64,000 nucleotides of DNA. Origin: Vicia villosa. Taxonomy: Eukaryota; Streptophyta; Magnoliopsida; Fabales; Fabaceae. Both the position numbers and the translations under genes were made by a program. Under the pieces are notes generated by a model. It saw only the letters and a program-made list of their open reading frames with translations, was not told the origin of the DNA and ran no database searches. The DNA lies in contig NC_081183.1 of the NCBI RefSeq assembly GCF_029867415.1, forward strand, positions 113,745,061 through 113,809,060. Direction: 5' to 3'. Below are positions 22,278-33,800 of the stretch, in pieces; position 1 is the stretch's first letter; the number at the start of each line of letters is the position of its first letter.

Positions 22278-23620
22278 TCAAGTATTTAGTATTTCGCTCT
22301 TGGATGTAGGCAAAGGATCAAATTTCCTTTGAGGGCCTTGAAACCTGTTCTGCTGTTGTGGAAATGACATAGTAGGTCTAGGTTCTTGATGCACTACTGC
22401 ATTGGTCTCCCCTTCCTTCTTCTTTGCGAAGGTTAGGGTGGGCCTCTTTGAGGGATAAGAACCTGAGGATGCCCCTTGTATCTTTCCGTTCTTAATCCCA
22501 TTTTCAATCCTTTCACCAATAACCACCAAATCCGAGAATCCTGAAGATACGCTTCCGACCATCTTATCGTAGTATGGTCCTTGCAAGGTGCCCATAAACA
22601 TGTCTACAAGTTCTTTCTCCAGCAAGGGAGGTTGGACTCGAGAAGCCATCTCTCGCCATCTTTGTGCATACTCCTTGAATGCTTCATCCTTCTTCTGTGA
22701 TAGATTTTGTAGTTGCAACCGGTTGGGCGCCATATCCAAGTTGTACTTATATTGCTTTAAGAATTTATTATAAGGTCATTCCAGCTTCGGATATAGGACT
22801 TTTCCAACTGCATGTACCAATCAACAGACGCTCCACTTAAGCTATCTTGGAAGAATTGTATCATCAGCTTTTGGTCATGGGCGTAGGCAGCCATTTTTCG
22901 TACATAGATGCGTAAGTGATTTCTCGGGCATGTGAGTCCTTTGTATTTTTCAAAGTTAGGAACCTTAAACTTATGTGGGATGGTCAAGTCTGGGACCAAG
23001 CTCATTTCGAAGGTATCCACATCAAAGACATCGTACTCTTCTACTGCCTTTAGCCTTTCCTCTAATGCCTTAATTTGTCCACTGTCCTTAGAATCTCCTC
23101 CAGAGTTAGGGGAAGTTTGCTTGTGTGGAGGTACCTGGATTATATTATCAACATCGCCATACTGTTGATCCAAGTAATCATCCTCTTTAGGAGGATTATT
23201 GGCAGGAATGCGAACTGTGCGGGATACCCCTTCCTTCAGCGCAATAGGGATGAATCCTTCCTGAGAAGTCTCTCCTTCCTCATGGGATCGGATGACTCTT
23301 TTGGAAGAGCGGGCATTCATTCTGTGAGAATCAATACTTGGAATGTATCCTAACAGCGGGTTACCATCATCTGGTATATCCTCGGACTGATCTTGAGTTT
23401 CCTTACCCTTTTCTTGTTTATCCATGAATTCCTTCATGAAACTCAGCATTTGGGTCATCCCTCCCTTAATTTCCTCCACAGTACCCTTCAGTTGGGTCAC
23501 TTCTTCACGAAGGGCGGCTTGATCCTGCTCTAGTTGTTCCTTTGCTTTCTTTCTTTGAGACCTAGTTTGGTATGGCGATATGGTTGCTTGGTTATCTTCT
23601 CCAATGACGTGACTGGAGAT
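22278..23620 (-). pseudogene. Ogre-2 gag, first duplicate (broken)
   Basis: The open frame reaches up to about 23620 without an ATG; the start at 23500 is only a GTG, and an ATC stands where a start would be expected in both duplicates. The N-terminal third is charged and coiled-coil-like. The Gag core has VPDLTIPHKFKVPNFEKYKG, IQFFQDSLSGASVDWYMQL and, after a frameshift near 22750, FKEYAQRWREMASRVQPPL and ELVDMFMGTLQGPYY. The frame ends at 22278 near a KSEILNT stretch; beyond it the zinc-knuckle region is out of frame. The same frameshift is present in the second copy. Confidence 0.8.
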
Positions 23621-23700
23621 AAAGACAATTTCCTCCTTTTAATGTTTTTTTAAAAAACGATTTGAAATGATATGCATGTCATGAATGCTATGTTTATGTT

Positions 23701-23792
23701 CATGTCTTATCCACATTTATTATTATTTTTTTTTTATTTTTTTTAATTTTTTTTTAAAACCCCTTTTTTTTATTCCCGTGGATAAGACATGA
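23701..23792 (-). other. Leader hairpin with A-rich loop, Ogre-2
   Basis: CATGTCTTATCCAC (23701-23714) and GTGGATAAGACATG (23779-23792) form a perfect 14-bp stem around a 64-nt loop that is A-rich on the sense strand. It sits between the primer site and gag. The stem is fully kept in the second duplicate (38527-38540 and 38595-38608) although the loop differs in length. It could be a dimerisation, packaging or translation element. Confidence 0.6.
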
Positions 23793-24464
23793 TGAAGAAA
23801 TGCACATGATGAATGATGAATGCAACCAATTATATGATATAAAATAATAAAAGTATATAATTAAACACATAAGCACATAAGCCCTAAGTTCTTAGGTTCG
23901 ACGCAACGGTTTAGGGAGTCTACCTTTCCCATTGGTATGTTCTAAAAGGTCTCATGGGGCCGTTCGTAGCCTCCGAGACTTTTTGTCTCTTTGGATTTTA
24001 GAACAACTCATTTGCCCATGAGGTTCGAGTTTTAAGAGTAGGTTCCCAGAGAGATCAACTAAATACCCAGTCCTGCCCTCAACAAAGTCAAGCCTCGTTT
24101 TGGACATTTCCGAATATTCAACTCTCTGAGTGGAATTATCATTAAGACTCGTAGGCGATGCAAGTCTCCTCTGGTCTTAAAGATAATTCCCACACTTATG
24201 TTTTAACAGCAATTTATATATAAGCCAAAAATGCAATAAAAAACAAATATTCAATTAAACAGATATTTATTTAAATTGCTGTAAATAAATAAGAACTGTA
24301 AATAAATAAAGAGAAAATTAAATATTTAATGAAAAAAATAAAAACTTAAACCCTAACCCAAAATCCTAACCCTAAAAAATTAGCTAAACCCTAATAATTA
24401 ACCATATACCTAAACCCTAAACCAAACCTAGGAGCATAATAATTCGCCTTTTGTTTATCCCCAA
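23793..24464 (-). other. Ogre-2 5' leader, first duplicate
   Basis: This non-coding stretch between leader hairpin and primer site contains AT-rich runs, a TTTATTTAAATTGCTGTAAA-like segment, and three exact telobox motifs AAACCCTAA at 24348-24356, 24386-24394 and 24412-24420 (TTAGGGTTT on the sense strand). No ORF1 is present here, unlike Ogre-1. Confidence 0.65.
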
Positions 24465-24475
24465 CAGAGTCACTA
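24465..24475 (-). other. Ogre-2 primer-binding site, tRNA-Arg-like
   Basis: Plus-strand CAGAGTCACTA lies 2 bp from the LTR edge at 24478. It resembles the tRNA-Arg 3' end CGGAGTCGCCA, the primer known for Ogre elements, with a few mismatches. The second duplicate at 42380-42390 reads CAGAATCACCA. Confidence 0.6.
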
Positions 24476-24477
24476 GC

Positions 24478-26211
24478 TGTAGCAACCTGCCCTAAAAATT
24501 TTAGATTTTAGAGTCGCCACCTATTCTACCAGGGCGAATAGGAAACCCTACGAAGTTTAAAGATCTGGGTAAGTAATTATAATCAAGTCAAGGGAAGGTG
24601 TTAGGCACCCTTAACCCTTTCCTAAGATTTTGTCTAAGGTAATGGTTTATAGCTAATAAAGAAAGGTGACAGAAAGTTAAATAGGGCAAATCAAAAACCT
24701 ATTGAAATTTTGGGGAAGGGGACTCGCCTTGTTACCAAGTGCCTACGTACCTCTCTATGGGGGATCAGAGTCTATGTAGTTCGGGGTATGCTGGTGTTTT
24801 TTTAGAGGTTGTATGCATTTTATAATTTGTATGTTGAAGTGTGTTTTAAATTACCGTACGCAGTTTGGCAATTGTCGCAGTTTTGTGTAATTCGTAGTTT
24901 GTGAAGATATTAAAAGTTTATTATATGGCATACAACCCTTTTTAATATTTTGAAATTTTATTAACCGCGTTGATCAATTGATTTGATCAACATAATTAAC
25001 AAATTATTAAAGAATTACTAATTATCGTAACCAACTGAATTGATTAAAACCTTTAGTAAATAGAACCAGTTTAAATAAATTAAAGTAAATTTGAATAATT
25101 GATTATTAATCATCATAATCAATTGATTTGATTAAAACAATTAATAAATCGACCCTAATATAAATTAGCTTGACCAAAATTAATTTTTGTCGCTAATCAT
25201 CGTAATCGATTGATTCAATTAAAACAATTAACGAATTAAACCTTAAGTGTGCATGTAAAATTATATCCAATTATTAATATCAATTTGAATATTTTTGATT
25301 CGAAGAAATATTATTAATCAGCGCGACTATTAAATACAATCGAACCAAATAACAATTATTTAAAATTAATCATGTAATTTAAAACAATTAATTATTCTTT
25401 CTTTTGACTAGAACGCATAAGGTGTATTTTTTTGTTTAATATTAATCCAGGGGGTGTTAATCTAACCCTAAGTTGAAGAACCCTGACCCTAAATTTCCAT
25501 AAACCAACATCAAAACACAGATGCATTCGACATAAAAACCTAAGCTAAGTGTCTCGGGTTACCTTTTATCTTGAATTTTGGATCGTGTAAGCTCCAATCT
25601 CCTTATTAATCCTCTTCTTTTTTGCTTGCAGGTGTCGGCGCAAGGTTGAAGGCTTCGCGCTTCAACACCCTTCTCCGATCTCTCCTTCTCCGTCTTTTAG
25701 ATTAGGGTTTCTTCTTCATCCTCTTTTCTGTAGACTTAGGTTTCTTATTTATAGCCTTAGGGTTAATTCATATTGGGAATGATTCAATTTGTTGTAAATT
25801 AGATTTGATTGTAATATATTTGATTTGTTAATAAAATTGGATTTGATTCTGTTTGATGTGATTCAATCTTTGATTTGATTTTTATAAATTAGATTTGCTT
25901 TGTAATTGATTGTAATATATTTGATTTGTTGTAAATTGATTCATGAAATAAGATTTGATTTTGTTTTAGGTTTTGATTTAGGTTTTTAGGATTTTATTCA
26001 ATTTGTAAATTAGATTGATTCTGTATTTGGACTTTTATTGTATATTTGATTCATAAGATTTAATTTTGATAATAATAATGATTAATAGAAGGTTTTTTTT
26101 ATAAGAGATTTGGTTTAACAATACAAATGTTAAACCCCATAACTCTTAATTTTGATACCCTCAATAAATTAATAGACGTGAATCATATCGAGTAAATTTT
26201 GGGGTATGGCA
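24478..26211 (-). mobile_element. 5' LTR of Ogre-2, first duplicate
   Basis: The plus strand starts TGTAGCAACCTGCCC and ends GGGGTATGGCA, 1734 bp. The PBS-side end has AGAGTCGCCACC and GGGAAGGTGTTAGGCACCC blocks, and an inverted pair around CTACGTA near 24750. Outside it at 26212 lies LINE sequence. The PBS-side few hundred bases resemble solo LTR 2, while the rest differs. No genes are inside. Confidence 0.75.
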
Positions 26212-26880
26212 CATAGTAACTGGTATTGGAGAAACATGGAAATTTGTGATGATAATTTCAATAGACCGATTCTTACGAGAAGTCAAGTGCAGTATATAGT
26301 AAATGATTATTACTCTAATATTAAGAGCAAGCAGGTTACAGTGGGTAAGGAGTATACGTCGACAAAGATCAAGTGGCAACCTCCAAATAGATATTGGGTG
26401 AAATTAAATTCGGATGGAGCTAACAGTTATGGTTATGTGGCGGGCTACAGAGGAATTATCAGGGATGATCGTGGAGGTTGCAAGGGAGGGTTCTCAAAAT
26501 TTTTAGGCAACTGCAGTACTGAGAAAGCTGAGCTCTGGGGAATCTTTGCAGGGTTATCTCTTGCGAAGGATTTGGGTTGCAATAAAGTTGAGGTAAACAT
26601 GGATTTTATCAAAACTATAGAAATGATAAAATCCGGTAAAGACATGAACATGGATAGTTACACTTTAGTGAAGCAAATAATGGAATTGATGAGATGGTTT
26701 AAAGATATTAAGCTAGTTCACACCTTCAGAGAAGCGAACCGTTGTGTGGATGCCTTAGCTAAGTTTGGAGCAGCGAGTGGAAATTTTTCTTTATTTGAGC
26801 ATGAGGTTCCAACATTTATAAAACATCTTTTAGAAACAAATTGGCTAGGCACCTCCATTGTTAGGAGAACTCTGTTGTAG
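26206..26880 (+). pseudogene. LINE-derived RNase H domain, truncated
   Basis: The open frame encodes an RVT_3-type RNase H as found at the C terminus of plant L1-like LINE proteins: WVKLNSDGANSYGYVAGYRG, GIIRDDRGGCKGGFSKFLG, CSTEKAELWGIFAGLSLAKD and LVHTFREANRCVDALAKFG. The first few codons are Ogre-2 LTR sequence, so the LINE part starts at about 26212 and its upstream RT is missing. A TAG ends the frame at 26880, followed by a 3' tail and poly(A). It resembles single-domain RNase H host genes, but the poly(A) and the LTR junction favour a LINE tail. Confidence 0.75.
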
Positions 26881-26930
26881 TTTTGTTTTCTCTCGGGCGT
26901 TTCACCCTCTCTATCCAAAAAAAAAAAAAT
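26212..26930 (+). mobile_element. LINE (L1-type) 3' fragment with poly(A)
   Basis: Beginning at the outer edge of the Ogre-2 LTR, this fragment includes the RNase H frame, a short 3' tail with a GGGCGTTTCACCC hairpin and 13 A residues at 26917-26929. Ogre-2 seems to have inserted into the LINE, so more LINE may lie beyond the far end of Ogre-2. Confidence 0.65.
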
Positions 26931-27644
26931 GGGTCCTGCTAACATGTGTTCTAAAGACACATGATAAGGACATTATAATTAGAAAAAATTAAATGTAATT
27001 AAGGGTAATAAAATCATGTTTAAAGCATTTTAACGTCTATGATTAAACTTCTCCAAGACTCTTTTGTGTAAGTTCTTTTCTTCAACGAATCTTTTTTGTT
27101 TCTCTATATAAGGAGATGAAGACTTGAAGAAAAATTACGAATCTTTGACAATCAAAATAGTTTTTATCCTGTCAAATCAAAAGCACAAGTTTAACTTATA
27201 ATTTCTTAACATTTGTATATTCTAGAAATTATTAAGTCTTAAGAGTCTTATTGAATTGTTTATTTTTTACCTCTGATTGTATATCAACTCTGATTGTATA
27301 TCAACTGTAACATCCAGACTATCTTTCATCTAATTAGGATAGATTGTTATAAGCCTCTTACTTTTGTACTTGTGTGTTTAAGCATTGAAAATCTCTAGTT
27401 TGTGTGCTTGAGAAATTAAAATCATAAGTGATTATGGTGAAAGTCCTTGGAAGTTCAAGAGGACTGGACTACTCTCATTTTGTGGGAGGGACCAGGAAAA
27501 ATTGCTTATGTCTCTCTTTTGTTAACTCTCTAATTCTGAACTTGTTTTATCCGCTGCAAACAACCAGATTCCAGACCTTGTGTTCATAATATGATAATAG
27601 TGTATTACAAAAGAAAGAAATAAAAAGCTAACATAACTCAACCC
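26931..27644 (+). other. Unassigned LTR-like sequence
   Basis: Non-coding and AT-rich. A TATA-like CTATATAAGG lies near 27113, and a 17-bp unit CTCTGATTGTATATCAA is repeated in tandem at 27271-27304. The general look is of an LTR with promoter, but I cannot place its ends. The stretch recurs at about 44868-45584. Confidence 0.35.
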
Positions 27645-28446
27645 TGTAAGAATAAGATTTGGTTATGTATATGGCCTTATATTTTGATGATAAAATTACA
27701 TGATATTAGTACTCTAATAGTTTCTGTCTAGTGTGCAGCTTTTGCTAACAGGTTTTGACTTTGAAGAAAAGGTGTGTGACATCATCAGGTTATAAACTAA
27801 ACACACTCTGGCTCTGGAAGAAACCACTGGGTGTTTACAAAGACGTTGTCAAGTTCTAAAATTCTTCTTAAACAACAGTTCAAATGAACGCCAGTGATAG
27901 AGCTTCTGATTATGTCTCTTGTGGAAAAGCTTCTGTAGACTCCTTTAGTTCTAAGATTCTGTTGTCCAAGTTCTGGAGATTCTGTTGTCCAAATTCTTAA
28001 GATTATAAAGACAAGGTTCTGGAAGAATAAGTTCTGAAGATTCTAAAGACATATATTTTGAAGACCAAATGCTGAAGACTCTAAAGATATGGTTCTGGAT
28101 GAATAAGTTCTAAAGGCTCTAAAGATTTAGGCTCTGGAGATTTAAGTTTTGGTCCTTCTAAGCATGCTTTATTTTCAACAATCAGAAGCCTCTAAAAATT
28201 AGAAGATAAGATCAAAATTGGTTTGTATACGAGGTACATATGTTTCCACTATCTAGATAGCGTTGCATAAGGACTATACTACAATATTATATAGTTGACC
28301 ACTCCCTTACTGACTGTTATGGAAAATCAACTAAAATTGAGTATACCTATTCTAACCTTCAACAAACTTCTTTTTGGCTATATAAAACTTACGCTGAAGT
28401 GTTGCTCTATTTTCTATGATATATTTTTTGTAAAGTTTTATAAAAG
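27645..28446 (+). mobile_element. Copia (SIRE-like) LTR fragment
   Basis: It begins TGTAAGAATAAGATTTGG..TTTTGATGATAA, which matches the start of the copia LTR read from 48475 on the minus strand (TGTTAGAACAAGATTTG..TTTTGATGATAA). The body is rich in GTTCTGGAGATTCTGTTGTCC-like short repeats. It is cut off at about 28446 where Tat-3 pol begins. The second copy (45585-46485) has an extra repeat unit near 45970-46050. Confidence 0.5.
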
Positions 28447-29345
28447 AAACCTATGAGATTATATATATCAGCCTCCGACACTACCATAGGTAGCATGTTA
28501 GCACAAGAGGACGAAGATGGCGTCGAAAGAGTCATTTATTATTTAAGTAGAGTATTAAATGATGCAGAGACTATATACACTGCTATAGAAAAGCTCTGCC
28601 TATGTTTATATTTTTCTTGTATAAAACTTAAATATTATATATAACTACTTTATGTTTCTTCACATTTCAATGTTATTAAACACATGTTGTCAAAGCCAAT
28701 ATTGCACAATCGAATTGGCAAACGGGCTTTAGCCCTTAATGAGTACTCTTTAACCTTTTTGCCTTTAAAAGCGAAGAAAGGTCAAATAGTATCAGATTTC
28801 ATTGTGGACCATGCAGTGGTCGAAAACAATCAGCATTATGTCGAAGTAAAACCATGGAGATTATTCATCGATGGTTCTACACATAAAGATGGTAGTGGAG
28901 TTGGAATTCTGATAATTTCTCCTGAACAAATTCCAACAAAACTCAAGTATAGAATCGAAGGCCTTCTATGCTCAAACAACAAAGCAGAATATGAAGCCTT
29001 ACTTGCAGGACTTGAAGCTTTGTTGGAATTGGGGGCAACCAAAGTCAAAATTAAAGGAGATTCTGAATTGGTGATCAAACAATTAACAAAGGAATACAAG
29101 CGCATTAAGGAGAATTTGATTATGTACTTTGTTATGGAAAATAGGTTGCTTAACAAATTCGAATATGTGGATATAAAACATGTCTCCAGGATAAAGAATC
29201 AATAGGAAAATGATCTGGCACAAATAGCACCAGGATATAAAGTGTCAAAAGAAAGGTTAGAAGAGTTGGTCGAAGTCAGAGGAAAAGCAATGGCTACCAG
29301 ATTATCTCTATCAGATTTGTAGTTAGGCATCGCCAACCAAGAGGA
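28447..29345 (+). pseudogene. Tat-3 RNase H and second RNase H, first duplicate
   Basis: This starts mid-gene, without RT. RNase H: RLYISASDTTIGSMLAQEDE and VERVIYYLSRVLNDAETIYT (28453-28644, ending TAA). A short frame change follows. Then comes the tether and an archaeal-type RNase H (28684-29205) with WRLFIDGSTHKDGSGVGI, NNKAEYEALLAGLEALLEL and IKGDSELVIKQL. The presence of two RNase H domains marks the Tat lineage of Ty3/gypsy. A TAG ends the piece at 29205, and another lies near 29320 before integrase. Confidence 0.8.
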
Positions 29346-30655
29346 GTTCGAAATATTGACTATTGACAATCTAATAGATACAGATTGGGGGAGTCCAATT
29401 GTTAATTATCTCAGAGACCCTTTGACAGACACATATCGAAAGACTAAATACAAAGCATTTTCTTATTTCTTAATGGGAAATGAATTATTTAAGAAAACTC
29501 CTGAGGTAATTTTGTTGAAATGCTTAAGAGAAAGTGAGGCATATTTGGCGCTATCTAGTGTCCATAATGGAGCTTGTGGAGCCCATCAAGCAGGCCATAA
29601 AATGAAATGGCTGTTATTTCGTTATGGAATGTATTGGCCCACTATGTTGAGAGATTGTATAGAGTTTGCTAAAGGATGCCAAGAATGTCAGATGCATGCA
29701 AGTTTCCAACATGCTCCTGGAAGTGAACTACACTCAATCATCAAGCCATGGCCTTTCAGAGGTTGGGCATTGGACTTAATTGGAGAGATTCGACCCACCT
29801 CATCAAAAAGTCAAAGATACATTCTGGTAGGAATAAATTACTTTACAAAATGGGTCGAAGCCATACCTTTAGTAAATGTAGATCAAGAGATTGTTATTGA
29901 ATTCATTCAGAAACAAATACTCTATAGACTTGGAATCCCAGAGAGCATAACAACAGACCAAGGACCAGTCTTCATTGGTCAAAAGATGCACAAGTTTGCA
30001 AAAGAAATGAGTTTCAAATTGTTAACATCCACACCTTATTATGCCCAAGCAAATGGTCAGGTCGAAGCAGCCAATAAGGTGATAATTGGTTTGATAAAGA
30101 AACATGTGGGAAAAAAGCCAAAGAATTGGTATAAGACTTTGGATCAGGCACTTTGGGCCTGTCGAACGTCACCTAAGGAAGCAACTAATACTACACCTTT
30201 CCGACTTACGCTTGGACATGATGCAGTATTGCCAGTAGAAATATACTTGCAATCAGTTCGAATTCAAAACACAAGAAGAAATTTCTCCAAACCGTTATTG
30301 GGAAATGACGATGAATGAATTGGTAGATTTAGACGAAGAGACACTGCGCGCATTAGAAATGTTAAGAAGACAAAAGGAAAGGGTGTCCAGAGCATATAAT
30401 AAGAGGGTCAAAGGTAAGGCTTTTACTGTTAATGATTTAATTTGGAAAGTTATTTTGCCTATAGATCGAAAGAATCAAGCTTTAGGTAAATGGTCCCCAC
30501 ATTGGGAAGGGCCTTTTCGAATTTTAAAAGTATTTTCAAATAATGCTCATGAGATAAACGAATTAGTAGAGGATCGAAGGATCCTGAAAGTAAATGGAAA
30601 GTACTTGAATAAGTACATACCATTTCTACAAGAAATCAAAATAATGGAGAAATAA
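29346..30655 (+). pseudogene. Tat-3 integrase, first duplicate
   Basis: An HHCC zinc finger (HNGACGAHQAGHKMKW, CQECQMH) leads into the integrase core with acidic residues in WALDLIGEI, ITTDQGPVF and NGQVEAANK. A one-base frameshift near 30280 moves the C-terminal part into another frame (30305-30655; RQKERVSRAYNKRV, GKWSPHWEGPFRILKVF). It ends at a TAA. Apart from that shift it is nearly complete. Confidence 0.85.
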
Positions 30656-30834
30656 CAATGAAAAGTAGTGCATATCCAAAATGGTGTATTTTAAATAAAA
30701 AGCGCCAAAATGGCAATATCTCAACATATTACATCCCAAAATAACAACCACCCATGAATATTGTCAAATGTAAAATAAGATAGGAACAAAAAGAAGTTCG
30801 AAGTTAATAGAAGCCTAAATTTTTTGCAAGATAA

Positions 30835-33800
30835 TCAAGTGTCAAAGTCAATGGGAAGAGTAGCCTTCATGTGAGCATATTGAGAAGCAGATACAACCAG
30901 GCGACGCTCAACCACAATTCGTTGTCTTTTCAACTCTTCGATTTCAGTTTCCAATTGTTGGGCCTTTTCGATATGTTGAATGCCAGTTTTAATTTCTTCG
31001 TTCAACTTCTGGTTATCAAGCTGTCAGATCTCATCCTGACGATCCTTTGCAGCCTGTATCTTTTGCTTCAACTCTTCTATTTGTAGTTCCCATGACTTGA
31101 TGTTTTTCTCACAAGTTGCATATTCTGCTTCATACTTTGAGTGCTGATTTTTCATAGCCTCAACCTTGATATTATAAGCATTGGCAACATCCCATGAAGA
31201 GGATTGAACACTTACTTTGGCAGTAATCTTTTGAGAGACATCTTGCTTGGAAAGTTGGTATGATTGAAGCTGATCAATCAAGAAGCCCAATGAAATTAGA
31301 ACTTGAGAGACTTCTTCAGAAACATTTAACACATCTACCTTCTCCAGCAAGTCTTTAAGGCCAAAGCAAATTTTAACATTATCCCTCACAGCTTGAACCA
31401 AGTCGACATCAAAAAGTTTCTCTTTTATTTGGTGAAGGAGGCTTTGGCTAATTAATTTTGTAGCTTTCTCCCCTGAAGTTGTCGAAGAGGTTCCACCCTT
31501 GTCAGACGAACTTCTTCTTATATTCATCATAGCCTTAAGAAAACCTGCAAGGTTTGTAGCCTCGAGGTTGTCCAATCTAGCTTGAGATAGAATTTAAGAA
31601 GGTTGGTTTGATTTATTTATTGCCTCTGGCTTGCTCGAAGCTTCATTTTTGGTTTCATATTCGCCCGTGGGAACAGCTTCTTCGCCTTCTTTGGACTGTT
31701 CATCACCTTCATTAATATTCAACAGTTGTGGGTTATCTTCCATTTCGATATCTTGGTCTCTATGTGGAATTTCAGGGGACGGGTCATCTTGAAGTACCAC
31801 TTCAGCAAACATAGATATTGAGTGTTTTTTAATGCGTCATCACTCTCAGTATCTGAATTGGCCGAAGATTGTAAAAGAGGACCATATTGAAACATTTGTT
31901 CTTGAGTAGGAACTGCAAAAAGGAAAATCATTAAGGTCATAGTTTGATCCTTCAAAGAGAACCTTTGTTAGATGAAGAGAGGAGTCGAGCAAAAGTACAT
32001 ACTTGAAGGATTATCATATGGAGGATTGTTAGATGGAGGATTATCAAACTTAAGATTTGAAGTAGCAGTACCAATATAATCCTACGCAACACAAACGAAA
32101 TGAATCGGTTTGAATCTGGAGTGAGCAAAAAACTTATGAGGATCAGAATTGTAGTGTACCTTGGGAAAGGCATTATCTGGGCTAGAATTATGACTTTCGA
32201 CAACTGTCGCAGTCCTGACAGTTTTTAAGGGTTGTTCTTCAGATGCCTGTTGGTCATTTGAGGCTTTAGGCTTCGAAGTCCCAGAAGCCTTTTCCTGAAC
32301 CAAAGGAACTGTATTTTTTGGCCTCTTCCTAACTATCAATTTGGAATGTGGAGGAGATTAGTCTTCAGCATCAGAGTTGATCCTGATGGTATCTGAAGTA
32401 GCTTTTCATTTTGGAGTTGGGGGAGGTTTTCGAGTATTCTGAAACAAAGAATGTCATAATTTCACAACAATAAATTAAGGTGTATAAATCGAGAGTCAGA
32501 TGATTACCATAGGCATTGATTTACTACAGTTGCTGGAGTCTTCACTAGATTTTTTATCTTTTGAAAGAGTGGCAGGATTTCGCGCAACGGCCGTCGAATC
32601 TTTAATATTCTGCCTTCGACCAAGAGCTGCAGTCAAGTAAAGGGAACAAAAAAGTTAATATAAAGAATTTTAGAAAGATAAAAATAAGTGAGATCGAAAG
32701 ATTCTCCAGTTCTACGCCTTCAGGTATCGGAGGTAGAACACAAACGTGTTCGAGGCCAATATGAAGATGTCCTTTGAAACTATCTAGGGTATGCTTAGTT
32801 GGAACCACTCGTTCGCCACTTTTTTTGGACTCTTCGCAAAGAATCTTTGTAAAATTCCCACAGACGAACCAATCTGGAAACGAGGGACTAAAAGCCACAC
32901 CAAAGTCAGCACTGGGCAATCGAGGGAATTTCCGAGGGTACATTTTGAAAGTCGTTTCATAACGTTGTTCAGGACGAACGTATGAAGGCAATTTCAGACT
33001 CTCCAATTTTTTAGAAAATTTTTTCGTTTAAGGTAAAAGTTGCCGCACTAATGGTTCGACTAAGATCATCTGGCCTATAGGCAGTTTCAAAGAATTTTTG
33101 GAACGCTTGTATTTCTTTGATATGTGTCGAAGTACCTTTCTTGAAACGCTCCTGCGTAGAAGCGAAAGCCGCAGTTAGTTCTTTCGAAAGAGTGGGAACA
33201 TCAAAAATTTGTTGAAGGTGGTAGTCGGACCAACATGAGTGAAACTCCAGAGTACAATAGAACGAAGGTCTGAAAGAGATGGGTGTGAGAGAAGTAATTC
33301 CAATGTATCTTGCAGTCTTTGATTCAAAACTCTCTTCAGTAGAGAATATTGAATGAAGGCACATGTGGCTCTTCTTTTCATACATGGACATGGGTTTGAT
33401 TTGAACAAGTCCAAATTGTCTTTAAATAAGATTAAGTTGATAACTGAGGAGGGCGTAGTGACTCATCGTAGTTCACAGCCTATGGGATAACATTTTAAGA
33501 GTTAAAAATGCCTCCCAAATGGCTATAGATTCAGACTGTTCTTCTGGTAAAGGGGCAAGAAATTCTCGAGTAAACCATTCTGGGCCTACTTTCCTCTCAA
33601 CAAAAGGAGCAATCGAAGGACTAAATCGATAACGCTTTGCAAACATCAGCATGTAAGCTCGAAAGGCTTCAGGAAGTTTACCTCCTTCGTCTTGAGGGGT
33701 TAAGTAGGCCAACCTTGTTCCTTCGACTACTCTGTTCTTGATAACATTTTCGTTCTCATCAACCAATCCTTTCTTTGGCAAGACAGCCTCGAAATTGGCA

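Larger units (their letters stand above)
12140..26211 (-). mobile_element. Ogre-2, Ogre-like Ty3/gypsy retrotransposon, nested and partial
   Basis: Read on the minus strand: 5' LTR (26211-24478), primer site, leader with hairpin, gag (about 23620-22278), protease (22267-20518), a solo LTR insertion (20517-16387), the end of the linker, an intron (16282-16032), RT and RNase H (16031-14463), second RNase H and integrase (14462-12518) and 3' untranslated sequence to 12140. No ORF1 lies between leader and gag. The 3' LTR is not seen; Ogre-1 begins at 12139, so the rest of Ogre-2 is expected beyond Ogre-1, left of the window. Its 5' half (20948-26211) recurs at 35763-44133. Confidence 0.75.
20948..33228 (+). 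repeat. First copy of a 12.3-kb direct segmental duplication
   Basis: From AAGGACGCCCC at 20948 to GTCGG at 33228 the sequence is matched in order and orientation by 35763-60645 once the later insertions there are removed. It covers half of Ogre-2, the LINE tail, LTR remnants, pol of the Tat-3 element and most of its antisense ORF. Divergence by eye is about 1-3%, with small indels. The copies share old lesions such as the gag frameshift and the TGA in the antisense ORF, so the elements were already degraded when duplicated. Confidence 0.85.

Noticed and set aside
24346..24430. Interstitial telomere repeat
   Set aside because: CCCTAAA-like units are degenerate and interrupted; three exact teloboxes are not a telomere tract.
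26206..26880. Host gene for an RNase H-like protein
   Set aside because: It starts in LTR sequence, lacks a promoter and introns and is followed by a poly(A); a LINE tail explains it better.
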